A stretch of 64,000 nucleotides of DNA, taken from contig JAFGBM010000007.1 of the NCBI GenBank assembly GCA_016933155.1, positions 124,001-188,000 of the forward strand, written 5' to 3'. The notes below the pieces were generated by a model. It did no database searches, was not told where the DNA came from, and saw nothing but the letters and a program-made list of their open reading frames with translations. Source of the stretch: Demequinaceae bacterium (GTDB lineage: Bacteria > Actinomycetota > Actinomycetes > Actinomycetales > Demequinaceae). Shown here piece by piece: positions 47,827-60,100 of the stretch. The position numbers were made by a program, and so were the translations under genes. The number at the start of each line of letters is the position of its first letter. Within the stretch, counting starts at the first letter, position 1.

Positions 47827-48666
47827 TCACGGAATGAGGACGATGCTTGCCACGAGGGCGTCGAGCATGGCGATCTGAGGATCGAAAGACTCCGGAGATT
47901 GCGCATTCAACTGATTGACGATGTTGGTCATATAGGTGTCGTACCCCGTCCAGAAATCGTCCCACGTCATTCCAACGGGGGGAACGTCTGCACTGGCGGG
48001 AAGAATCGGATGCTGGGTCGGAAGTAGCGCGGAAACCCAGTACTGACTGCCTGTCGTCAAGCCCTGGAACGTGTAGAACGTCCGGTCGTTCCCAAGCGGA
48101 ACCGCGTCGAACGACTTCTGCGTGATGAAGCGAATCCCGTCGCCGTCGGCGAACGAGACCACCGCGTACTGGGCGAAGGGACCCGGGATCCCACCCTCTT
48201 GAGGCAGCACCGGCATCGGTGTCGGCGCCGAAACGCCGTAAACCGGGGGCGAGCTTGCGCTCAGCAGACCCTGAAGTGTGGCGAGCGCATCCGGGAACGT
48301 GGAGGGATCGGCGATGCCGTACTCGTCGACGGGCATGACGAAGATCTGTGGGCTGATCGGATTCGTGGCGGATGGAGAGTACCCCAGGAGGGTGATGCGC
48401 GTCATCTCGGGAGCGGGATTCATCGGCCCGGGGTCCGCGAGAACGGTCTCGCAGGTGTAGCCCGTCGCCAGCGCGGGATCGAGGTAGAACGCGATCTCGT
48501 TGCATATGGCGTTCGTGGGGGACGGCGGTGTCGCTGATGGCTCATCTGACGGGGTGGGTGTGACCGGCGTCGGTGTCGCAAATGGGGTCGGGGTGGCGAG
48601 ACTCGAAGGACTGCAGGAGCACAACGCGAGAGCCGTGAGGACAAGGGGGACGATTAAGCGCTTCAT
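47827..48666 (-). CDS. Lipoprotein, first member of a tandem paralogous set
   Basis: A 279-residue lipoprotein (lipobox ALCSC) with a Thr/Pro-rich linker (TPTPFATPTPVTPTP). The shared domain has CNEIAFYLDPALATGYTC, LLGYSPSA, VMPVDEYG, GDGIRFITQ, FYTFQGLTTGSQYWVSALL and ends with IAMLDALVASIVLIP. ATG 48666 has AAGGAA upstream; an in-frame extension upstream lacks signal-peptide character. It is transcribed first; about 100 bp separate it from the divergent thioesterase gene, and this gap probably holds the promoter. Confidence 0.7.
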   Translation of the reverse strand: MKRLIVPLVLTALALCSCSPSSLATPTPFATPTPVTPTPSDEPSATPPSPTNAICNEIAFYLDPALATGYTCETVLADPGPMNPAPEMTRITLLGYSPSATNPISPQIFVMPVDEYGIADPSTFPDALATLQGLLSASSPPVYGVSAPTPMPVLPQEGGIPGPFAQYAVVSFADGDGIRFITQKSFDAVPLGNDRTFYTFQGLTTGSQYWVSALLPTQHPILPASADVPPVGMTWDDFWTGYDTYMTNIVNQLNAQSPESFDPQIAMLDALVASIVLIP

Positions 48667-48766
48667 GGCGTTTCCTTCCGGATGGGACCTAGTATTCTCC
48701 GAGATTCCGACCTCCGCAGGTCGCGTTTCTGCATATTTGCACCCTATCCATGCCAACCTATCCCCT

Positions 48767-49180
48767 ATGGACAACGACTTGGCGGGGATTCTCGCAGCAC
48801 TTCCCTCGGGCACGCTCATCGAACGGATGGGAATCGAGGTCACCGAGGCGTCTCCGTCTCGCGTGGTCGGAACGATGCCCGTCGAGGGGAACCTCCAGCC
48901 TCAGGGCCTGCTCCACGGGGGAGCTTCGGCCGCCCTGGCCGAGACCCTGGGAAGCCTCGCCGCCAGGGCCCACGCGGGCAAGGGCAAGATGGCCATGGGG
49001 GTCGACCTCTCGATCACCCACCACCGGGCTGTGACGGAAGGGCACGTCACCGGTGTCGCGACGCCGCTCTACACGGGAAAGACGACGGCCACCTACGAGA
49101 TCGTTCTGTCGAATGATGCGGGCGACAGGGTCGCGACGGCGCGGCTCACCTGCGCCATCCGCCCGATCCCCAGCCGCTAA
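48767..49180 (+). CDS. PaaI-type hotdog thioesterase
   Basis: A 137-residue acyl-CoA thioesterase fold. Visible: an N-terminal helix, LQPQGLLHGGASAALAETLGSLAA (the hotdog catalytic segment with HGGA), MGVDLSITHHRAVTEG and TPLYTGKTTATYEI. Substrate cannot be told; aryl-CoA or menaquinone-pathway thioesters are typical. Together with polA and pdtaR it forms a neighbourhood known in actinobacteria, here split by the lipoproteins. It meets pdtaR tail-to-tail with a 4-nt overlap (CTAA). Confidence 0.85.
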   Translation: MDNDLAGILAALPSGTLIERMGIEVTEASPSRVVGTMPVEGNLQPQGLLHGGASAALAETLGSLAARAHAGKGKMAMGVDLSITHHRAVTEGHVTGVATPLYTGKTTATYEIVLSNDAGDRVATARLTCAIRPIPSR

Positions 49181-49896
49181 CCCTTCCCCTTGTCCTTGGG
49201 GCCCATCTGGTCAATGACGGCTTCGGCCACCTCCCGCATCGTCAAACGCCGGTCCATAGAGGTCTTCTGGATCCACCGGAACGCCTCCGGCTCGTTCAGG
49301 CGCATCTTCTCCATGAGGAGACCCTTGGCGCGTTCGACCTTTTTTCGGATCTCCATGCGCTCGGTGATGTCCGAGATCTCGGCCTCGAGGGCCTTGATCT
49401 CAAGGAAGCGGGAACGGGCGATCTCGACCGCCGGGATCAGGTCGGCGGGAGTGAAGGGCTTGACGACGTAGGCCATGGCTCCGGCGTCCCTCGCCCGCTC
49501 GACCAGTTCAGTTTGGGAGAAGGCGGTCAGGATGACGACCGGTGCGATGCGTTCGTTCGCGATGTGCTCGGCCGCGGTGAGCCCGTCCATGACGGGCATC
49601 TTGATGTCCATGACGACAACGTCGGGATGGTGCTCGCGCGTGAGGGCTACACCCTCCTCGCCATTGGCCGCCTCCCCTACGACGTCGTACCCGCCTTCCT
49701 GGAGGGTTTCGACGATGTCCATGCGGATGAGGGCCTCATCCTCGGCGACGACGGCCCGCCTGGAGACCGTGGAGGCCTCTTGCTTGACGTTGGCGGCCTT
49801 GACCTCGACCTTGATCTCATCGAGGTCGACCTTGGGTGTCTCGGCGTCGGCCTTGACCGCCTCGGCTTCGGCCTGGGGTTCCTGTGGCTCGGTCAC
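49177..49896 (-). CDS. pdtaR: ANTAR-domain response regulator (PdtaR type)
   Basis: A 239-residue protein. An acidic/Lys-rich N-terminal extension of about 47 residues precedes a receiver domain (VVAEDEALIRMDIVETL, phospho-acceptor Asp97 in VVMDIKMP, VVILTAF and conserved Lys in YVVKPF). A coiled region (EIKALEAEISDITERMEIRKKVERAKGLL) follows, then an ANTAR domain (LMEKMRLNEPEAFRWIQKTSMDRRLTMREVAEAVI). ANTAR regulators bind paired hairpins in mRNA leaders to block termination. PdtaR of mycobacteria pairs with the kinase PdtaS, which is not in this window. GTG 49896 has TAGGCT 7 nt upstream. Confidence 0.9.
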   Translation of the reverse strand: MTEPQEPQAEAEAVKADAETPKVDLDEIKVEVKAANVKQEASTVSRRAVVAEDEALIRMDIVETLQEGGYDVVGEAANGEEGVALTREHHPDVVVMDIKMPVMDGLTAAEHIANERIAPVVILTAFSQTELVERARDAGAMAYVVKPFTPADLIPAVEIARSRFLEIKALEAEISDITERMEIRKKVERAKGLLMEKMRLNEPEAFRWIQKTSMDRRLTMREVAEAVIDQMGPKDKGKG

Positions 49897-49903
49897 AGGC
49901 GAT

Positions 49904-49909
49904 AGCCTA
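49904..49909 (-). promoter_or_regulatory. -10-like hexamer for leaderless pdtaR mRNA
   Basis: TAGGCT lies 7 nt before the pdtaR GTG and about 9 bp from the 5' end of the divergent tRNA gene. No Shine-Dalgarno is present. Confidence 0.4.
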
Positions 49910-49917
49910 GTGCTCCA

Positions 49918-49991
49918 GCCCCGATAGCCCAACCGGCAGAGGCAAACGGCTCAAACCCGTTCCAGTGTGGGTTCGACTCCCACTCGGGGCA
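49918..49991 (+). tRNA. tRNA with Leu(CAA) anticodon, short variable arm
   Basis: A 74-nt cloverleaf: acceptor GCCCCGA/TCGGGGC, D-stem GCC/GGC, anticodon arm AACGG-CTCAAAC-CCGTT (anticodon CAA), short variable region CCAGT, T-arm GTGGG-TTCGACT-CCCAC, discriminator A. CCA is not encoded. The anticodon predicts leucine (UUG), but the variable arm is class I (5 nt), whereas bacterial tRNA-Leu normally has a long arm. I recall similar short CAA tRNAs next to pdtaR in other actinobacteria. Confidence 0.85.
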
Positions 49992-50035
49992 CTTTCCCTG
50001 GAATCGGCCGACGCGCCCATCCCACTAGCCCGTCG

Positions 50036-51070
50036 TCAGTCGGAACAGCCCTCGCTTGGCCAGGTGCCGTAGTCGGGCTCCCAACAGATGCCGCTTTCTT
50101 CTATCGGCTCCTTGAAACGCCAGTCATCATGGATGTAGTCGACGTCGATGTGGGTAAGCCAGGAGGTGTGATTCTCTTCGGCCATTCGGATCTTGTCGGT
50201 GTTGACGAACGGATCACTCCACCAAGGCGGGTCTTCCTCGTCCCAGCCCGGATCGCAGCACTGACCGACCGGGAGTTCCGAGTGGATGCTGTTGATGCCG
50301 GCCTCCCGCATGCCCGTGAGGCAGGTTTCGTTTGACGAGAGGCTGGTGTATCCATGCCAGGCCACCGAGGCGTTCGACCAATCGACGTCGAGGCGTTGCA
50401 CATCCTGCAGGACGGCAGCGGAGTTGGTGAGGCCGGAGTAGGAGAAAAAGAGGACGTGGGTATCCGGCGCGTGGCTGCGGATGAGGTCATACATGTCCTG
50501 GTTCAACTGAATGGTGTCGTCGCTCGAGGGTGCACCAAGATACTCGGGCTCGTTGTATATCTCGTAGACGACCCAAGGCATGTCGGCATATCGAGGGGCG
50601 TAAAAGTTCCAGAAGTCCGTGGCGAACTGATAGTCAAATGACAACCCGGTCGCCCCGTTCCCGATGGTGAGAACGCAGTACAAGCCCAGTTCGCCGCACC
50701 ACTGGACGACGACGTCGATCTGATCGACGTAGCCCCCCGCGGGCACTCCGTCGCCATACATCTCCCCATACAGATGCAGCGCGTTGAGCCCCAGACCCCG
50801 AATGTCCGCCAGGTCTTCCCGATCGGGAAGAAGCCCCATGTGATCGACGGCCCAGTAAGCGCCACGGACAAGGGTCCCTCGATCGGTGACCACCGTGCCG
50901 TTGGCAAGTTGGACTCGACCTCGGGGGGCGGCATCCCCGTTGGGTGCGATCTCCAATGGGGAGGCATGGGAATCGGTGGGCGTCGGCGGCGTCGGAGAGC
51001 CTGATGCGACGCAACCCGTCATCGTGATGAGAAGAAGCGCCATCGCTCCCCAAGCCGCGGTCTTGAACAC
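50036..51070 (-). CDS. Secreted lipoprotein glycoside hydrolase, GH5-like (cellulase superfamily)
   Basis: A 344-residue protein with lipobox (TMTGC, Cys20) and Pro/Thr linker, so a surface lipoprotein. The TIM-barrel has WVVYEIYNEP (170s, with the acid/base Glu174 in NEP), AWHGY (His239) and SIHSELPVG with the likely nucleophile Glu265. These match clan GH-A, most like GH5. N-terminal VRGAYWAVDHMG and LGLNALHLY fit strand 1. Substrate is unknown (cellulose, mannan or a cell-wall glycan). A perfect Shine-Dalgarno (AAGGAGGTGA) precedes the GTG. It stands alone between tRNA-Leu and ppdK. Confidence 0.8.
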   Translation of the reverse strand: MFKTAAWGAMALLLITMTGCVASGSPTPPTPTDSHASPLEIAPNGDAAPRGRVQLANGTVVTDRGTLVRGAYWAVDHMGLLPDREDLADIRGLGLNALHLYGEMYGDGVPAGGYVDQIDVVVQWCGELGLYCVLTIGNGATGLSFDYQFATDFWNFYAPRYADMPWVVYEIYNEPEYLGAPSSDDTIQLNQDMYDLIRSHAPDTHVLFFSYSGLTNSAAVLQDVQRLDVDWSNASVAWHGYTSLSSNETCLTGMREAGINSIHSELPVGQCCDPGWDEEDPPWWSDPFVNTDKIRMAEENHTSWLTHIDVDYIHDDWRFKEPIEESGICWEPDYGTWPSEGCSD

Positions 51071-51287
51071 GATTCACCTCCTTGCACCAGTTCAGGACGC
51101 TACCACCACTCCCCGACGAAACAGGCCTTCGTATCGTCGGGTGAGAAGACCGTTAAACGGAGGACCAGCGTGTCGGGGAGGCTGCCTAATGTGACGTTGT
51201 GGTTGTCGGTTCCGTCGGGGACGTCCCCTGCGGCGTACTCGGCCAATCGCGCCAAGCCCTGCCCCACCGAGGGGCCCCGGGATCAAT

Positions 51288-51320
51288 CAAACGGCCCCCG
51301 GGGTGACCGGGGGCCGCTTG
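51288..51320 (-). terminator. Rho-independent terminator of ppdK
   Basis: A perfect 10-bp GC stem CGGCCCCCGG/CCGGGGGCCG (51292-51301 and 51307-51316) with a 5-nt loop is followed on the minus strand by GTTTGATTG. It lies about 20 bp after the ppdK stop. The rest of the gap (51071-51287) holds nothing I can identify. Confidence 0.8.
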
Positions 51321-51337
51321 AGTCGAAATGGGTCTGT

Positions 51338-54106
<2,769 letters not shown>

Positions 54107-54194
54107 CGTGGAGCCTTCCCTGTCCGTCTTGGATCATGCACCTTTGCAGGATCGACCTTCACGACACCGTGATGGTCAACCTGTCGCAGTGTAG

Positions 54195-54230
54195 CGGGAA
54201 GAAGTGGCGGGTGTGTAACGCCGACCCGTT
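54195..54230 (-). promoter_or_regulatory. Possible ppdK promoter
   Basis: On the minus strand, TACACT at about 54186-54191 follows TTACAC with a 19-nt spacer, about 85 nt upstream of the ppdK start. The spacing is longer than ideal. A second candidate -35 (TTGACC) lies closer to the gene without a good -10. Confidence 0.25.
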
Positions 54231-54240
54231 GCCAGTTCTC

Positions 54241-55659
54241 CTAGCCGACCGGCTGCCCAACCTGGCGCACGAGAAGGGAGTTGGTCGTCCCCGGAGTCCC
54301 GATCGGGGTGCCCGACACGACGATGATCATCTCTCCCATTTTGGCCACGCCCGTCTCCTGGAACCGCTCGTCCACGAGCGCCACCATCGACCTCACGTCG
54401 GGAACCCTCTTCACGAGTTCCGCCTGGACACCCCAGGACAGGGCAAGGCGCGCCCGGGTGGACGGGTCCGGCGTGAAGGCGTACATGGGAATGTGGGACC
54501 TGAGGCGGCACATGCGCCGCGCGGAGTCCCCCGACTGGGTGAAGACGGCGATGGCCTTGACGTTGAGGCTCTCGGCGACGTCGACGACCGCTGCGGTGAT
54601 CGCCCCGCCCTTGGTCTTCGGGAGCCAGGTGAAGGGGGCGATCCTTTGGTGCCCGTTTTCCTCGGTGAACTGGATGATGCGGGCCATCGTCTCGATCGTG
54701 ATGATCGGATACTCGCCGATCGAGGTCTCGCCGGACAGCATGACCGCATCGGCTCCGTCGAGGACGGCGTTCGCACAGTCGGACACCTCCGCTCGCGTGG
54801 GACGCGGCGTATCCGTCATGGACTCGAGGACCTGAGTCGCGACGATGACGGGCTTGGCCATCGAGCGGCAGAGGTCGATGGCCTGCTTCTGGAGGAGGGG
54901 GACCTCCTCAAGCGGCATTTCGACCCCGAGGTCGCCTCTCGCGATCATGATGCCGTCGAATGCCTTGACGATCCCCTTGAGGTTCTGGATGGCCTGAGGC
55001 TTCTCGACCTTGGCGATGACGGGAATCTTCCGGCCGACCTCCTTCATGATCTTCTTGACGTCCTTGTAGTCCTTGGCGGACCGCACGAAGGAGAGGGCGA
55101 TGAAGTCCGCGCCCAGATTGAGGGCCCATCGGAGGTCGTCGGCGTCCTTGTCGGACAGGGCCGGGACGGAGACCGCCACACCCGGGAGGTTGATGCCCTT
55201 GTTGTTCGAGACCTTTCCCCCGACCTCGACCTTCGTCACGACGTCCGTGTCGGTGACCTCGAGGATCCGAAGGGTCACCTTGCCGTCGTCGATGAGGAGG
55301 GGATCACCGACACGGGCGTCGCCCGGCAAACCCTTGAATGTCGTGCCGCAGATCTCCTTGGTGCCCTCGACGTCCCGAGTCGTGATGGTGAAGGTGTCTC
55401 CCTCCTCGAGCTCGTGAGGGCCATTCGCGAACCGCTCCAGGCGGATCTTCGGTCCCTGGAGGTCGACGAGGATGGCAACGTTGCGGCCCGCTTCTTCGGC
55501 GGCTTGGCGGACGTTGTCGTAGGCGAGCTGGTGTTCCTCGTAGGAGCCATGGCTTCGGTTGATCCGGGCGACGTCCATGCCGGCCTTGACCATCGCTCGT
55601 ACCTCATCGATGGTGGCCGTGGCGGGACCGAGTGTGCAAACGATCTTTGCGTTTCGCAT
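54241..55659 (-). CDS. pyk: Pyruvate kinase
   Basis: A 472-residue glycolytic kinase that makes pyruvate and ATP from PEP and ADP. The N-terminal KIVCTLGPATATIDEVRAMVKAGMDVARINRSHG, active-site Lys in IAKVEKPQAIQNL, and the metal-binding IMIARGDLGVEMP and MLSGETSIGEYP are all present. The C-terminal domain is normal. The ATG is preceded by TTGGAGAT; the 15-bp gap to gltD suggests it may be co-transcribed with gltBD. The gene order gltB-gltD-pyk is typical of actinobacteria. Confidence 0.96.
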   Translation of the reverse strand: MRNAKIVCTLGPATATIDEVRAMVKAGMDVARINRSHGSYEEHQLAYDNVRQAAEEAGRNVAILVDLQGPKIRLERFANGPHELEEGDTFTITTRDVEGTKEICGTTFKGLPGDARVGDPLLIDDGKVTLRILEVTDTDVVTKVEVGGKVSNNKGINLPGVAVSVPALSDKDADDLRWALNLGADFIALSFVRSAKDYKDVKKIMKEVGRKIPVIAKVEKPQAIQNLKGIVKAFDGIMIARGDLGVEMPLEEVPLLQKQAIDLCRSMAKPVIVATQVLESMTDTPRPTRAEVSDCANAVLDGADAVMLSGETSIGEYPIITIETMARIIQFTEENGHQRIAPFTWLPKTKGGAITAAVVDVAESLNVKAIAVFTQSGDSARRMCRLRSHIPMYAFTPDPSTRARLALSWGVQAELVKRVPDVRSMVALVDERFQETGVAKMGEMIIVVSGTPIGTPGTTNSLLVRQVGQPVG

Positions 55660-55674
55660 ATCTCCAACTTAGGT

Positions 55675-57147
55675 CTAGGGCGCGCGGAGCGCGAGTGTCC
55701 GCGGGGTAATCGGAGCGGGAAGCTCCGTGCTTCCCATGAGAAAGGTGTCGATCGCGGCGGCCGCTGCCCGACCCTCGGCGATCGCCCACACCACGAGTGA
55801 TTGTCCACGACCGGCATCTCCGGCAACGAACACGCCCTCAGCGGTGGTGGCGAAACCATTGTCTCGCGCTATCGAGCCGCGGGACGTGACCTCAGTCCCG
55901 ATCTGCCCGGTGAGGCTGGCGGTGTCCGGACCGGTGAAGCCCATCGAGATGAGGACCAGATCGGCTGGAATCTCTCGAACAGTGCCGGGGGCGGCGCCAC
56001 GAGACCCATCTGGCATGATCTCGGTCCGGGCCACCCGGAGAGCCTCGACGTGCCCGTTTTCGTCGGCGAGGAACTCGAGGGTGTTGGCCCAGAACTCCCT
56101 CTCTCCCCCCTCCTCATGGCTTGTCGAAACCTCGAACAGCAGGGGGTGGGTCGGCCATGGCTGCGACCTCGGGTCCCGTTCTTCCAGGGGACGCATCCCG
56201 ATGGCGAGCGTCGTGACTGATGTCGCCCCCTGACGAAGGGCGGTGCCCAGGCAATCGGACCCCGTGTCCCCTCCCCCGATGATGACGACGCGCTTGCCCG
56301 TCGCTGTGATCTGGTCCTCGACCTTCTCCCCGGCCGAGGCCCGGTTGGCCTGGGTGAGATAGGGCATGGCGAAGTGAATGCCCGAGGAGTCCCTCCCCGT
56401 CACCGGGAGGTCTCGGGGAATACTCGCTCCAGTGGCGATGAGGACGGCATCGTGCTGTGAACGGAGGGCGTCCCAGCTCGGCTCCTCGCCCACCATCACC
56501 CCCGTGAGAAACCGCGTCCCCTCGGCGATCATCTGCTCGACCCTGCGGTCGATGTGCCGCTTCTCCATCTTGAAGTCCGGGATGCCATATCGGAGGAGTC
56601 CTCCGAGCCGGTCGTCCCGCTCATAGACGGTGACGGTGTGGCCTGCCCTGGTCAGTTGCTGTGCCGCCGCAAGCCCTGCGGGGCCGGACCCGACGACGGC
56701 CACCGTCCGTCTCGTGGTCCGCTTGGGAATGATCGGAACGACCAGACCGTCCTCGAAGGCCTTGTCGATGATCGATACCTCGATGTGCTTGATCGTCACG
56801 GGCGGCTGATTGATGCCCAAGACGCAGGAGGTCTCACAGGGGGCGGGGCACACCCGCCCGGTGAACTCCGGGAAGTTGTTCGTCGCGTGAAGGCGGTCGA
56901 TCGCCTCCTGCCACCTCCCTCGCCAGGCGAAGTCGTTCCATTCGGGGATGAGGTTACCGAGCGGGCAGCCTTTGTGGCAGAAGGGGATGCCGCAGTCCAT
57001 GCATCGACCCGCCTGCCGATGGAGGGCCTCGGGGTCCTTGGCCTGTTCGTCCTTGACGGACCGCCAGTCCTGGAGCCGCACGGAAACGGGCCGGCTGGGG
57101 GGGACCTCCCTCTCCCGGTCGCTGAGGAAGCCGAAGGGATCAGCCAC
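55675..57147 (-). CDS. gltD: Glutamate synthase small subunit
   Basis: A 490-residue FAD/NADPH-binding subunit. The N-terminal Fe-S motif [17 protein letters not shown], then CPAPCETSC for a second cluster, the FAD loop [15 protein letters not shown] and NADPH loop [14 protein letters not shown]. It delivers electrons to GltB to make glutamate from glutamine and 2-oxoglutarate. It overlaps gltB by 8 nt. Confidence 0.96.
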   Translation of the reverse strand: MADPFGFLSDREREVPPSRPVSVRLQDWRSVKDEQAKDPEALHRQAGRCMDCGIPFCHKGCPLGNLIPEWNDFAWRGRWQEAIDRLHATNNFPEFTGRVCPAPCETSCVLGINQPPVTIKHIEVSIIDKAFEDGLVVPIIPKRTTRRTVAVVGSGPAGLAAAQQLTRAGHTVTVYERDDRLGGLLRYGIPDFKMEKRHIDRRVEQMIAEGTRFLTGVMVGEEPSWDALRSQHDAVLIATGASIPRDLPVTGRDSSGIHFAMPYLTQANRASAGEKVEDQITATGKRVVIIGGGDTGSDCLGTALRQGATSVTTLAIGMRPLEERDPRSQPWPTHPLLFEVSTSHEEGGEREFWANTLEFLADENGHVEALRVARTEIMPDGSRGAAPGTVREIPADLVLISMGFTGPDTASLTGQIGTEVTSRGSIARDNGFATTAEGVFVAGDAGRGQSLVVWAIAEGRAAAAAIDTFLMGSTELPAPITPRTLALRAP

Positions 57148-60100
57148 GGGTCACCTCCAGGAACTCCTGCCAGGCACCCGGGGCGTTGAGGTCCCCACCC
57201 CTGGCCTCGATCTCGGCCAACACCTTCCTCACTCGCGCGTATTGGGCTGGAAGGACCTTGGTGAATCTCGACTTGGCCTCGTCCCACTCCGACACCAGGG
57301 TTCGGGCTTGCGGAGAGTCCGTTTCCTCAAGATACCTTTCGAGGAGGCGCCGCACGATGGCCTCGTCCTCGGCATCCAGGAGGGCCAGGGTCAGTTCCCC
57401 GCTCTCCAGGGCTTCGGCGTTGACACGTTCAGGCCGGAGGTCGAGAACGTATCCCGTCCCCCCGGACATTCCGGCTCCGAGATTGCGTCCGACGTTGCCC
57501 AGGATGACGGCGACTCCCCCCGTCATGTACTCAAGGCCGTGGTCGCCGACCCCCTCGACGACAGCCGTCGCCCCGGAGTTCCGGACGAGGAATCGCTCAC
57601 CCACCTGACCCCTGAGGAAGATCTCCCCACCCGTCGCGCCGTACCCGATGACATTGCCGGCGATCACGTCAGTGGAATCATCGAGCGAGGCCTCTTTCAC
57701 GGGCCGGATGACGACCCTCCCCCCGCTCAGGCCCTTCGCCACGTAGTCGTTGGCCTCACCGAAGAGCCGGAGGGTGATGCCCTTGGGGACGAAGGCCCCA
57801 AGGGACTGCCCGGCACATCCGGTGAGCTCCACCGTGATGGTGTCGTCCGGAAGCCCCTCCGAGCGGTAACGCTTGGTCACCTCGTACCCCAGCATGGTCC
57901 CGATGGCTCGGTTGACGTTGCGGACCTTGCGGCGGATGGTGACGGGCTCGCCCCGGTCGAGTGCGGCCTTGGCCGCCCTGATGAGAGAGCGATCAAGAGC
58001 CTTGTCGAGTTCGTGATCCTGGACGGTTGACTGTCGCAGGGCAACCCCGGCCGGAGGGGTTGCGAGCACGGGGGTGAGGTCGAGGCCTTGCGCCTTCCAG
58101 TGGTCGATCGCCACTCGGGTGTCCAGCACCTCGACGTGTCCGATCGCCTCGTCGAGTGACCGGAATCCGAGTTGGGCCAGAATCTCCCGGACCTGTCGGG
58201 CAATGTATTCGAAGAAGGTCACCACATATTCGGGTTTGCCGGTGAATCGGGCCCTGAGTTCGGGATTCTGGGTGGCCACGCCGACCGGGCAGGTATCCCG
58301 GTGGCAGGCCCGCATCATGACGCACCCGGATACCACGAGAGGGGCCGTCGCGAAGCCGAATTCCTCGGCCCCGAGGAGCGCCGCGACAACGACGTCTCTT
58401 CCGGTCTTGAGTTGTCCGTCGACCTGGACGACGATGCGGTCACGCAGCCCATTCATGACGAGGGTCTGCTGTACGCTGGCCAACCCGATCTCCCAAGGCG
58501 TCCCGACGCGCTTCGGCGAGGTGATGGGACTCGCCCCTGTTCCCCCATCCCAACCGGAGATGAGGACGACATCGGCTTTGCACTTGGATACCCCGGCGGC
58601 AACGGTCCCTATCCCCGTCTCTGATACGAGTTTGACGTGGATCCTGGCCTTCGGGTTGGCGTTCTTGAGGTCGTGGATGAGTTGCTTGAGGTCCTCGATG
58701 GAGTAGATGTCGTGATGAGGCGGCGGAGAGATCAGGCCGACACCCGGGGTGGACAAACGGGTCTCGGCGATCCACGGATACACCTTGCGGCCGGGGAGGT
58801 GGCCCCCCTCACCCGGCTTGGCCCCCTGGGCCATCTTGATCTGGATGTCATCTGCGTTGACCAGGTATTCGCTCGTTACGCCGAATCGGCCGGAGGCCAC
58901 CTGCTTGACCGCGCTGCGTTTCTCGGGATCGTAGAGACGTGAGGGTTTCTCTCCCCCCTCGCCGGTGTTCGAGCGTCCCCCCAACTGATTCATGGCGATC
59001 GCGAGAACCGTATGGGCTTCCTCCGATATCGATCCGAACGACATCGCCCCCGTCCCGAAACGCTTGACGATCTCCGAGACCGGCTCGACCTCCTCAAGGG
59101 GGACAGGTTCGCGATCCGAGACGAAATCGAAGAGTCCCCGAATAGTCATGAGGCGTTTCGCCTGATCGTCAATGCGTTCCGAATACTCGTTGAAGACCGA
59201 GTATTGCCGCGTCCTGGTCGCATGCTGGAGCGAGAACACCGTCTCGGGATCGAAGAGGTGTTCCTCTCCCTCGCGCCGCCACTGGTAGTCGCCCCCGATC
59301 TTGAGGCGACGGTGCGGCAGGATCGAGCCCGAGGGTGGAAATGCGTCGAGATGCCGGGAGGCTACCTCCTCGGCGATGATGTTGAGCCCGACGCCGTCGA
59401 TCTGGCTGGGGGTGCCGGTGAAGTGCTTGTCGATCAGATCCTTGGACAATCCGACGGCTTCGAAGGTCTGCGCGCCTCGGTAGGAGCTCAGGGTGGAGAT
59501 CCCCATCTTCGACATGATCTCCAGCACCCCGTCCCCGAGCGCTCGGACGAGGTTGTCTTGGGCCTGCTCCGGTGTCAGGTCGCCAAGGAGACCCCTCATC
59601 GCCATCTCCTCCACGGTCTCCATGGCGAGATACGGGTTGACGGCGGCAGCACCGAAACCGATGTGCAGGGCGACGTGGTGGGGTTCTCGGATGTCTCCGG
59701 CCTCGACGATGAGGGATACCCTGGTCCTGGTGTGGCGTCGGACGAGGTGTTGGTGGACCGCGCTCGTCAGGAGGAGCGACGGAATCGGTGCACGGTCGGG
59801 ATCGGAATCCCGGTCCGAGAGCACCAGGATGCTGATGCCCTCGTCAATCGCGGCATCGCATTCGGACAGGATCTCCTCCAGTCGGTTCTCCATCCCCCGC
59901 CCCCCCTCACGGATGGGATAGAGCCCGGAGACCAGCCGAGACCGGAAGGCCGATCCGTACTGCGGGACGTCCTCGATGTGAACGATCTTGGCGAACTCGT
60001 CGTTGTTGAGCACGGGGAAATCGAGCACGAGCTTGCGAGCGTGCTCGGGCAACGGGTCCAGGATGTTGAGTTCCGGACCGACAGCGCCCCCCATCGAGGT

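Noticed and set aside
51071-51287. Possible small gene in the gap between the GH5-like gene and ppdK
   Set aside because: Short frames exist on both strands, but none has a convincing ribosome-binding site or recognisable product.
49992-51337. GH5-like gene as cargo of an element integrated at the tRNA-Leu
   Set aside because: No second copy of the tRNA-Leu 3' end was found in the gap after the gene, and no integrase is present.
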